Source of the DNA: an uncultured Prevotellaceae bacterium
GTDB taxonomy: Bacteria; Bacteroidota; Bacteroidia; Bacteroidales; Bacteroidaceae
NCBI GenBank assembly: GCA_902775075.1
Contig: CACYKX010000046.1
Coordinates: 1-16,273, forward strand
Direction: 5' to 3'
Length of the DNA stretch: 16,273 nt
Shown here piece by piece: positions 1 through 7,005 of the stretch. Within the stretch, counting starts at the first letter, position 1. Every line of letters begins with the position of its first letter. The notes beneath the pieces were generated by a model. The model had not been told where the DNA came from. It was given only the letters and a program-made list of their open reading frames with translations, and ran no database searches. The position numbers and the translations under genes are program-made.

Positions 1-717
1 GAGTCAACAGACTTCGTATTCAAGGCTTCTGCTAATGAGAAGGGTGCTCGTTCTGCTGAGGTAGCATTTAGTGTTACCGTTGATGGTAAGACCACAACCT
101 TGAATGGTAAAGTTTCTCAGGCTGGTGGCATTGAGGATGTTACCGTTAAGGAGTTCAACGAAGCTCCTAAGGGTGACAACTTGTATCGCTTGCAGGGTAT
201 TGTTTCTAGTGTCAAGAATGCTGATAAGGGTCAATTCTATATCAAGGATTATACCGGTGAAACTTATATCTATGGTTTAAGCGATTTCAAGGCTAAAGGT
301 TTGAAGGTTGGAGACGTCGTTACTGTTGTTGGTAAGCGCGATGAGTATAAGACTACCATTGAGATGACAAGTGCAACTCTTAGTGAAAGCAAGTCTGTAG
401 AAGCCGTTTCAATCAAGGATTTCCGTTCTAAGGCTGATTCTAAGGATGCCTATTATATGATTTCTGGTAAGATTAGCAAGTCTACAGAGGTTAAGACTAA
501 TTTTGATCTTGAGAAGTACGGTAATTTTGCCTTGACTGATGAGACTGGTACCGTTTATGTTTACGGTGTACTTGCTGGTTGGGGTGGTACCAAAGGCAAG
601 CTCAAGGAACAAGGCGTCACTTTGACAGATGGTGAGGACATCACTATCATTGCAACTAAGTCTACCTTTAAAGGTCTTATCGAGGCTGTTGGTGTATATG
701 TTTCTTCAAAGAAGTAA
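1..717 (+). CDS. Secreted BACON/OB-fold-like protein, 3' end (5' end outside window)
   Basis: The reading frame is open from base 1 and ends at TAA 715-717, giving 238 visible residues; the true start lies left of the window. Visible residues 1-43 look like the end of a BACON-type beta-sandwich domain: a strand with the NEKGARSAEVAF pattern, then a strand ending VSQAGG. Two similar segments follow, about 46-130 and 135-238. Each starts with a V(T/S)(V/I)K(E/D)F strand and has a (L/M)xGxxS turn, a G(Q/N)FxxxDxTGxxY(I/V)YG core and a hydrophobic end. I read these as tandem OB-fold-like domains, a duplication. Such proteins in Bacteroidales are usually surface or exported lipoproteins, but the signal peptide would be outside the window. 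Of 29 lysine codons, 25 are AAG, and GGT, GCT and GTT dominate, which suggests high expression. The ligand is unknown. Reading frame is certain, domain names are moderate. Confidence 0.85.
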   Translation, partial: ESTDFVFKASANEKGARSAEVAFSVTVDGKTTTLNGKVSQAGGIEDVTVKEFNEAPKGDNLYRLQGIVSSVKNADKGQFYIKDYTGETYIYGLSDFKAKGLKVGDVVTVVGKRDEYKTTIEMTSATLSESKSVEAVSIKDFRSKADSKDAYYMISGKISKSTEVKTNFDLEKYGNFALTDETGTVYVYGVLAGWGGTKGKLKEQGVTLTDGEDITIIATKSTFKGLIEAVGVYVSSKK

Positions 718-745
718 GATATAATTTTACTTTAGGTAACAAAAT

Positions 746-782
746 AAAATCGGATATTCCTTTAAGGAGTATCCGATTTTTT
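746..782. terminator. Bidirectional intrinsic terminator
   Basis: Bases 746-760 pair with 766-780 in a 15-bp stem containing one G-T wobble, closed by a 5-base loop (761-765). On the plus strand the stem ends in a T run reaching 782. On the minus strand it ends in ATTTTATTTTG. It lies 29 bases after the plus-strand stop codon and about 155 bases beyond the helicase stop on the opposite strand, so it can end both convergent transcripts. Confidence 0.85.
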
Positions 783-799
783 ATTCTCTCGTCTGAACT

Positions 800-844
800 T
801 TAATTCATGCAGATGATTCTTTTTAGATGGATTAATTTATGCAG
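800..844. repeat. 13-base direct repeat, two copies 32 bases apart
   Basis: TTAATTCATGCAG at 800-812 recurs as TTAATTTATGCAG at 832-844, with one mismatch. The second copy runs directly into the first palindrome of the 22-base array. It may mark a duplication or a decayed edge of the array; no function can be assigned. Confidence 0.6.
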
Positions 845-945
845 TTAACTTCATCGCCTTACGCAGTTAACTGCGTAGCCTTGCGTAGTTAACTGCGTAA
901 GCTTACATAGTTAACTGCGTTGTCCGACATAGTTAACTACGGTAA
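841..945. repeat. Array of five AGTTAACT palindromes at exact 22-base spacing
   Basis: The core AGTTAACT occurs at 843-850, 865-872, 887-894, 909-916 and 931-938, each start 22 bases after the previous one. Flanks are also partly symmetric. The second copy extends to an 18-bp perfect palindrome, TACGCAGTTAACTGCGTA (860-877), and the spacer between copies 3 and 4 contains another palindrome, GTAAGCTTAC (897-906). The spacers vary on the CGTAAGSCTTACG theme. The fifth copy overlaps the TAG stop of the helicase gene (937-939). With 22-base spacing the sites lie on roughly the same face of the helix. It could be a protein-binding array, a REP-like mRNA 3'-end structure, or a dispersed Bacteroidales repeat; the sequence alone does not decide. 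Confidence 0.9.
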
Positions 946-2685
946 TAATCTATTCAATCTTTTTTTGGCCAAGGTATGTTCTGGGTATAACTCCAGAGCT
1001 TTTTCATAATTTTTAATGGCAGCATCAGTCATACCTTCTTTCTCACATTCTTTTCCCATTAAAGTATATTCCACAGCGAGTTTTTTAAGAAATTCCTTCT
1101 GCTGTTTCATCTCCTTCTGTAGTCTGTTATTCTCTTCCCTCAGTTTATTTACGATGTTGAGTTCCTTACGAATGAGTCGTTTTACACCAGGTTTCTCTAT
1201 ATCATATCTACTATGGATAGCCAGGAAGAAGTTATCAAGCATTTTTTGAATGTCACCCTTTCTCCAAGCCTGCATGGCATCCCAATATTGTTTATCAGCT
1301 TTACTTTGGCTAAGAGCAGTATTGATGATATTCTGATTATTATAGTTATGTGCGAACATCTTTACCTCGTTACGCGTAAATACCTCATTTCTGTTGATAG
1401 GCTCTTGCAGGCTTATTCCTTCGAGCGAGGTGCATCGTGATAATGCCACGTAGGCTTGTCCTCCGGCAAATACCCCACCGGTAAAGTCTATCTTCACCTG
1501 TTTGAAGGTTAGTCCCTGACTCTTATGTACAGTTATGGCCCATGCTAATCTTAATGGATACTGTTCATACCTGCCGATTTCCTCCTCTTCAATTTTCTTT
1601 TCAGTCTCATTGAAGTGATATCTCATATTACTCCATGTAGCCTCTTCGACGATGATATCGTCACCATCTTCAGTTTTTACATAGATTTTTGCACCCTCAT
1701 TTTCATCCATATCAAAGCCCGTGATGGTGCCCAGTGTTCCATTTACAAATTGATGGTTGATATCATTTTTGACGAACATAATCTGTGCGCCGACTTTTAG
1801 ATATAAGTCTATTGGTGCAGGAAGACTGCTCTCCGGAAATTCTCCCTCAATGTTGCCATGGAATAACTGAGAATCTCCTTCAAGCTGTTCAAGTTGATTA
1901 TTATTGATATAATCGGCCGTATCCCTTCTTGTGGACAATGTAATAGATAATTTACTGTCCTCATTACTTAAGTCGGCTCCAACTCGGCTATTGAGCATTC
2001 TTAGATCATTATTCTCTACGTTTGATGTGCGTATATGGTCTAAAATGTTGATAAACAGAGGATCTGTCTGTCGATATACCTTTTTCAGTTCGATGCTGAC
2101 TAGTTGAAAGTGCTGGAAAATCTTCGCATTGAAGAAAAAGTTAGATTGGTAGAAAGGAGTAAGTAGTTTTCTGTCTTCCTCCTTTACGACGGGTTCTAAC
2201 TGATATATATCCCCAACAAGAAGAAGTTGTTTACCTCCGAAAGGTTCTCGCATCTTCTGACAATATACTCGTAGTACCTTGTCGATGAATTCGATAATAT
2301 CTGCTCTGACCATGCTGATCTCATCAATAATGATTAGTTCAAGTTCTTTGAGGATCTTGATCTTCTCACTATTATATTTCAGTGTCTTTCGGATATTTCT
2401 GATAGAATATCTGCTGTCGTTAGGTAAGAGAGGGTAAAAAGGCAACTTAAAGAAGCTGTGTAACGTTACACCACCGGCATTGATAGCAGCAATGCCCGTA
2501 GGAGCGAGTATGACATTCTTCTTTTTGGTTGTAGCAGCGATATAGCGCAGAAACGTTGATTTACCCGTCCCTGCCTTTCCTGTTAGAAAGAGCGAGCGAC
2601 GGGTAAACTGAATAACTTGGAGTGCATTTTGCAACTCCAAGTTTTCTATATCGATTTTCTTTATTTCGCTTTTCTCTTCAATCAC
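937..2685 (-). CDS. Pif1/RecD-like SF1B DNA helicase with C-terminal coiled coil and TPR
   Basis: This 582-residue protein is an ATP-driven DNA helicase of the Pif1/RecD2 type, expected to act 5' to 3' on DNA in the cytoplasm. Visible motifs in order are Walker A GKAGTGKST (36-44), motif II IIIDEIS (118-124), motif III GDIYQLEP (158-165), YRQ (204-206), the VGAQIMFVKND segment (298-308), motif V ITVHKSQGLTF (384-394) and motif VI YVALSRC (412-418). Residues about 505-537 look like a charged coiled coil, and 536-569 like a single TPR (AAIKNYEKALELYPEH), an added tail not needed for the helicase core and possibly a partner-docking site. The start is GTG at 2685. No in-frame ATG precedes the Walker A motif, and the next in-frame stop upstream lies inside the PBP gene end. 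The PBP stop is only 10 bases upstream, so translation is probably coupled. The stop codon sits within the palindrome array. Confidence 0.93.
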   Translation of the reverse strand: MIEEKSEIKKIDIENLELQNALQVIQFTRRSLFLTGKAGTGKSTFLRYIAATTKKKNVILAPTGIAAINAGGVTLHSFFKLPFYPLLPNDSRYSIRNIRKTLKYNSEKIKILKELELIIIDEISMVRADIIEFIDKVLRVYCQKMREPFGGKQLLLVGDIYQLEPVVKEEDRKLLTPFYQSNFFFNAKIFQHFQLVSIELKKVYRQTDPLFINILDHIRTSNVENNDLRMLNSRVGADLSNEDSKLSITLSTRRDTADYINNNQLEQLEGDSQLFHGNIEGEFPESSLPAPIDLYLKVGAQIMFVKNDINHQFVNGTLGTITGFDMDENEGAKIYVKTEDGDDIIVEEATWSNMRYHFNETEKKIEEEEIGRYEQYPLRLAWAITVHKSQGLTFKQVKIDFTGGVFAGGQAYVALSRCTSLEGISLQEPINRNEVFTRNEVKMFAHNYNNQNIINTALSQSKADKQYWDAMQAWRKGDIQKMLDNFFLAIHSRYDIEKPGVKRLIRKELNIVNKLREENNRLQKEMKQQKEFLKKLAVEYTLMGKECEKEGMTDAAIKNYEKALELYPEHTLAKKRLNRLLP

Positions 2686-2695
2686 TTTGGTGTGA

Positions 2696-5278
2696 TTAGA
2701 GGTCGTCCAAAGTTACAGTCTGTTGAGTAGGGTGGTGCTTCTTTTCTTTCTTTTTATCAGTACCACTATCAGTAGGTTTCTTTGTTGTAGAATTAGATGA
2801 ACTTGGAGTGAAGTTATCTGTTGTACTCTCAGACTCAGTAGACTTTGTTACAGGGTTTCCGTTATCATCCAAAACAATTTCTTCGGATGTAACAACTGTA
2901 GAATCTACAGGTTCAGCATCCTTCTTAACAGGAGCTACCCATGGTTGACATGTATACATATCACTCGTAATATCCTCATCTGTAGGTTTAGACCATTTCC
3001 CGTGATATTGCTTGAATTCAGGGTCTGCCATGACTGAATGAATGAAATATCCACAAATTGGTAATGCTGTCTTAGAACCTTGTCCTAAAGCACCTGTTCG
3101 GAAGTGTATAGATCGGTATTCACCTCCGACCCATGCTCCTACAACAAGATGCGGACTGACGCCCATAAACCATGCATCAGAGTGATTGTTAGAGGTTCCT
3201 GTTTTACCACCCCAATCGGTGTCACGGAAGGAATTTCCTGCATATTCTGCTGATGACATGCTTACAGAAGTACCTCCTGCATCATGAGTTCCGGCTTTCA
3301 GCATTTCTTGCATCAAGAATGCACTCTTCAATGGGATGACTTGCTCATCAGTTGTCGGGCCTGTGTATACTTCTTTTCCGTCTTGATCAACAATGCGAGT
3401 AACTAAAACAGGGTCATGATGCTTTCCATTGTCTGCGATCACACAATATGCGTTTACCATTTCAAGCAAGTTGACATCACATGATCCCAAAGCTAATGAA
3501 GGTTGATCATCCAGAGGACTCTTGATACCCATAGCCTGTGCGGTCTCGATGATTCTCTTGATACCCATTTCTTGTCCTAAACGGACGGCAACGGAGTTGA
3601 TGCTTCGTGCAAATGCACTTCTTAGTGGCATACTATCTCCTGAGAAAGAACCACTGGCATTACTTGGAGTCCAAGTTGTCATCTCGTGTTTCTTTTTATC
3701 GTATACCTGCATAGAGATGTACTCATCTCGGCGCTTATCACAAGGTGTCAAGCCCTGATTCATAGCCTCAGTATATACGAAGAGCTTGAATGTAGAACCT
3801 GGTTGACGCATGGCTGTTGCCTTGTCGTATTTCCACTGGTCAAAGTCGATATCACCGACCCATGCTTTTACGGCACCAGTCTGAGGTTCCATAGCGACCA
3901 TAGCACAATGCATGAACGTTGTCATGTATTTGATGGAATCCTCCGAAGTCATGTTCTTGATGACGGTACCTTTGTCATAATCGAATACCTTAACTGGATG
4001 AACCCATTCTTTATAGTAATATCTTACAGAATCTGGGTCGTCTGGATATTTGGCAAGTAAGGCCTTGTAGAAAGGCTGACGTTCAGCTATTCCCTGAATA
4101 AAGTTAGGAATGGTTTGTCCGTTCTCGTCTATCCATGGCTCTTGTCTTAGCCAGTTGCTACTTTGATTTCTATATATAGACCAATGATTATCAAAGTTCT
4201 TCTGGACTTGTTTCATCTGTTTGCGGGCTGCAACTTCTGCATATTTTTGCAAACGTGTATCTATAGTCGTATAAATCTTGAGACCGCTAGAGTAAAGGTC
4301 ATATCCATTCTCTTGGCACCAATCCTTTAGATAATCAGCAACAGCCTCACGGAAATATTTAGCTTGACCGTCATAGTTTTCTTCTACTTTGAAGTCAAGT
4401 TTAAGAGGGATCTCTTTCAAAGAGTCACATTCAGATCTTGTCAAATCTCCGTGGGTAAGCATATTGTTTAATACCACATTACGGCGCTTCAAACTATTCT
4501 CTGGATTTGACTTCGGATTGTAATATGATGTAGCTTTCAACATTCCTACAAGAACAGCAGCTTGTTCGGTTGTCATGTCCTTAGGGGTCGTGTTGAAATA
4601 TGTCTTTGCTGCGGTCTTGATTCCGTATGCGTTAGAACCAAAATCTACGGTATTCGCATACATCGTGATGATTTCTTTCTTGCTATATACGGTTTCTAGT
4701 TTTGTAGCAATGATCCATTCCTTACTCTTGACGATAAGAATCTTAAGTCCCGGTATCTTACCTAATAATCCAGTAGAGTATTGTGAACGTACTCGGAACA
4801 TATTCTTTGCCAACTGCTGTGTGATGGTAGAAGCACCACGACCTTCATGGTGGGTGACAGCGTCTTTAACAGCACCAAAGATACCAATAGGGTCAATACC
4901 GAAGTGCTTATAGAATCGTTCATCCTCTGTGTCTACCAAGGCATGGAAGAATGCAGGATTTACTTCTTCATATTTTACAGGAGTTCGGTTCTCGTTAAAG
5001 TATTTTCCGATAAGGACGCCGTCTGCACTATATATTTCTGATGCAGAACTTGTCTGTGGGTCCAGGATTCCTGAGAAATAACCAGGAGATTTACCAAATA
5101 ACCAAAAGAGGTTAATATCTACAGCTCCTAAATAAAGTATAAAGGCTACAATGCAAGAAACAAAAGCAATTATTGTTTTTGTATACCAAGCACGTCCTTG
5201 ATACAATCCTTTATACCATGGCCAGAATTTTTGAGCTTTGTCCCAACTCCAGCTTAATATGCTTTTAATTTTGTTCAT
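2696..5278 (-). CDS. Class A penicillin-binding protein 1A (glycosyltransferase/transpeptidase)
   Basis: This 860-residue bifunctional peptidoglycan synthase polymerises lipid II and cross-links stem peptides on the periplasmic side of the inner membrane. A short basic, Trp-rich cytoplasmic head precedes one membrane helix (about 34-51). The GT51 domain shows EDERFYKHFGIDP with catalytic Glu118, RGASTITQQLAKN (147-159), KEWIIATKLE (186-195) and YANTVDFGSNAYGI (207-220). The transpeptidase domain has SxxK Ser495-Lys498, SxN Ser559-Asn561 and KTGT 692-695. Between the two enzyme domains is a Trp/Tyr-rich insertion (about 355-455). The C-terminal about 75 residues are low-complexity, rich in Ser, Thr, Asp and Lys, and probably disordered. 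All catalytic motifs are intact. It follows miaA by 35 bases, a gap containing a TAAATTTG element, and is followed closely by the helicase. The gene would often be called mrcA or pbpF; I leave the symbol open. Confidence 0.96.
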   Translation of the reverse strand: MNKIKSILSWSWDKAQKFWPWYKGLYQGRAWYTKTIIAFVSCIVAFILYLGAVDINLFWLFGKSPGYFSGILDPQTSSASEIYSADGVLIGKYFNENRTPVKYEEVNPAFFHALVDTEDERFYKHFGIDPIGIFGAVKDAVTHHEGRGASTITQQLAKNMFRVRSQYSTGLLGKIPGLKILIVKSKEWIIATKLETVYSKKEIITMYANTVDFGSNAYGIKTAAKTYFNTTPKDMTTEQAAVLVGMLKATSYYNPKSNPENSLKRRNVVLNNMLTHGDLTRSECDSLKEIPLKLDFKVEENYDGQAKYFREAVADYLKDWCQENGYDLYSSGLKIYTTIDTRLQKYAEVAARKQMKQVQKNFDNHWSIYRNQSSNWLRQEPWIDENGQTIPNFIQGIAERQPFYKALLAKYPDDPDSVRYYYKEWVHPVKVFDYDKGTVIKNMTSEDSIKYMTTFMHCAMVAMEPQTGAVKAWVGDIDFDQWKYDKATAMRQPGSTFKLFVYTEAMNQGLTPCDKRRDEYISMQVYDKKKHEMTTWTPSNASGSFSGDSMPLRSAFARSINSVAVRLGQEMGIKRIIETAQAMGIKSPLDDQPSLALGSCDVNLLEMVNAYCVIADNGKHHDPVLVTRIVDQDGKEVYTGPTTDEQVIPLKSAFLMQEMLKAGTHDAGGTSVSMSSAEYAGNSFRDTDWGGKTGTSNNHSDAWFMGVSPHLVVGAWVGGEYRSIHFRTGALGQGSKTALPICGYFIHSVMADPEFKQYHGKWSKPTDEDITSDMYTCQPWVAPVKKDAEPVDSTVVTSEEIVLDDNGNPVTKSTESESTTDNFTPSSSNSTTKKPTDSGTDKKKEKKHHPTQQTVTLDDL

Positions 5279-5304
5279 ATTATTATATGATAGTATATAT
5301 CGTG

Positions 5305-5312
5305 CAAATTTA
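5305..5312 (-). promoter_or_regulatory. Putative Bacteroidetes -7 promoter element for the PBP1A-helicase pair
   Basis: The minus strand reads TAAATTTG from 5312 to 5305, an exact match to the Bacteroidetes sigma-ABfr -7 consensus TAnnTTTG, just after the miaA stop and 26 bases before the PBP start codon. No clear TTTG is seen at the -33 position, so strength is uncertain. Confidence 0.45.
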
Positions 5313-5313
5313 C

Positions 5314-6225
5314 CTATTTATTTGTTATCTGCAGTGTTGTATCCAGATAATTTATGATTTCTTTAATGTTATCAGGGTGAAACCATTGTATTTTTTCATC
5401 ATGTTTGAACCATGTCAGTTGTTTACGCATATAGCGTCGAGAATTAGACTGTATTTGTCTTATTGCTTCAGCCTTGTCTATTTTCGACTCAAAATAGCTG
5501 AACATCTCTTTGTAACCAACAGTATTTAATGAATTGAGTCCTTTTAATGGAAATACTTTTCTAGCTTCAGTTTCCAGTCCGTTTTCTATCATATCTAATA
5601 CTCTTTGGTTGATCCTGTTGTAGAGTTCTTCGCGATCTCTGTTCAGACCAATCTTTATGATATTGAATGGACGCTTTTTTATGGTGTTCTTTCTAAAAGA
5701 AGTGTATGTTTTTCCTGTCATGCTGCAGATCTCAAGGGCATGAACCACTCTTCGCGGGTTCTTCCGGTCTACAACTTCCCAATGTTCGGGATCAACTTCT
5801 TTTAATTCTTCTACTAAGGCTTCCAATCCTTCTTTTTCGAGTCGTCTTTTCATGGTTGCCCTCGTTTCTTCATCTACGGTAGGGATGTCATCGATACCTT
5901 TGCATACGGCATCAATATACATCATGCTTCCTCCTGTCAAAAGAGCAATGTCATACTTCTGAAAAAGTCTTTCTAAGAGAATCATCGTATCTTGTTCGTA
6001 CATGGAAGCAGAATAATAATCTTGGATATGATGATTCCCTACAAAGTAATGAAATACACGACGTTGTTGTTCTAGGGTCGGAGCTGCCGTACCAATTGGC
6101 AGTTCCGCAAATATTTGACGTGAATCTGCATTGATGATTGGAATGCCATAATGCTCAGCAATCTGTAAGCACAGTTCCGTTTTTCCTACTCCTGTAGGAC
6201 CTAAAACAACAACGAGTGTTTTCAT
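5314..6225 (-). CDS. miaA: tRNA dimethylallyltransferase
   Basis: MiaA transfers a dimethylallyl group to N6 of A37 in tRNAs reading codons that begin with U, the first step to ms2i6A. At 303 residues it has the usual family length. The N-terminal P-loop GPTGVGKT (9-16) and the NADSRQ motif (32-37, with Asp34) are typical of the family. TGGS at 97-100 and [12 protein letters not shown] at 155-166 also match. The start codon is fixed by context: the lpxA stop TAA is directly followed by this ATG with no gap, so the gene is probably translated by coupling to lpxA. It is the last gene of the lipid A block. Confidence 0.97.
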   Translation of the reverse strand: MKTLVVVLGPTGVGKTELCLQIAEHYGIPIINADSRQIFAELPIGTAAPTLEQQRRVFHYFVGNHHIQDYYSASMYEQDTMILLERLFQKYDIALLTGGSMMYIDAVCKGIDDIPTVDEETRATMKRRLEKEGLEALVEELKEVDPEHWEVVDRKNPRRVVHALEICSMTGKTYTSFRKNTIKKRPFNIIKIGLNRDREELYNRINQRVLDMIENGLETEARKVFPLKGLNSLNTVGYKEMFSYFESKIDKAEAIRQIQSNSRRYMRKQLTWFKHDEKIQWFHPDNIKEIINYLDTTLQITNK

Positions 6226-6999
6226 TTATCGAATGATTCCGCGTTTAGAACTCTCAACGAAATCGATGATATATTGAATTTCTGGAGTTATTTCTAGATT
6301 CTTCTTGATTTCCTCAATGCCTTCCTTTAGAATACCCTTAGAATATAATAAGCGGTATGCTTCATGGATATTGTCAATGAGTTCTCTACTGAAACCATGG
6401 CGACGAAGCCCGACAAGGTTGACTCCACAATATTTTGTAGGCTCCTTACCTGCAATGATATAAGGTGGAATGTCTTGACTGAAACGACAGCCTCCCTGAA
6501 TCATTACATAGCCACCAATACGACAGAACTGGTGACATAATACTGTTGCGCTGACGATGGCATTGTCGTCAACAACAACTTCACCGGCAAACTTTGTAGA
6601 GTTTCCGATGATTAGATGGCTTCCTAATACACAGTCATGAGCAACGTGCATATTCTCCATCAATAAGTTATTGCTTCCTACGATGGTTGTACCTTTTGAT
6701 GCGGTACCTCTAGAGATAGTTACATTCTCGCGGATACTGTTGTTATCACCAATGATACAAGTTGTATCTTCTCCTCTGAATTTTAGGTCTTGTGGCTTTG
6801 TTGAGATGCTTGCACCCGGGAATATTTCGTTCCCATTTCCGATACGAGCACCATAATTTATTGTTACACTATTCTGGAATACATTATTGTCACCAATTTC
6901 TGTATTCTTGTCAATGTAACAGAATGGACCTATGATGTTATTTTCTCCTAGTTTAGCCTCAGGATGTACAAATGCTAATGGACTAATCTGATTTGACAT
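6226..6999 (-). CDS. lpxA: UDP-N-acetylglucosamine acyltransferase
   Basis: LpxA moves a 3-hydroxyacyl chain from acyl-carrier protein to the 3-OH of UDP-GlcNAc, the first step of lipid A synthesis, in the cytosol. The 257-residue protein has the hexapeptide repeat pattern of a left-handed beta helix through about residue 190 (for example LGENNI, IGDNNV, IGNGNE), then an alpha-helical C-terminus. The catalytic histidine is His121 in MHVAHD, equivalent to E. coli His125. The GGCRFSQDIPPY segment (169-180) aligns with the acyl-chain ruler region, but chain length cannot be read from it safely. The gene starts 6 bases after the lpxC/fabZ stop and abuts miaA. Confidence 0.97.
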   Translation of the reverse strand: MSNQISPLAFVHPEAKLGENNIIGPFCYIDKNTEIGDNNVFQNSVTINYGARIGNGNEIFPGASISTKPQDLKFRGEDTTCIIGDNNSIRENVTISRGTASKGTTIVGSNNLLMENMHVAHDCVLGSHLIIGNSTKFAGEVVVDDNAIVSATVLCHQFCRIGGYVMIQGGCRFSQDIPPYIIAGKEPTKYCGVNLVGLRRHGFSRELIDNIHEAYRLLYSKGILKEGIEEIKKNLEITPEIQYIIDFVESSKRGIIR

Positions 7000-7005
7000 A
7001 ATGTT

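Noticed and set aside
100..717. A complete gene starting at TTG 100
   Set aside because: The same frame is open back to base 1 and the upstream residues continue a BACON-like strand, so the gene is truncated by the window edge.
841..945. CRISPR-like array
   Set aside because: The 22-base period has an 8-base shared core and about 14-base partly palindromic spacers, too short for repeat-spacer units, and no cas gene is present.
3686..4060. Plus-strand ORF of 124 codons inside the PBP gene
   Set aside because: Antisense to conserved transpeptidase and linker coding sequence, no promoter or recognisable product.
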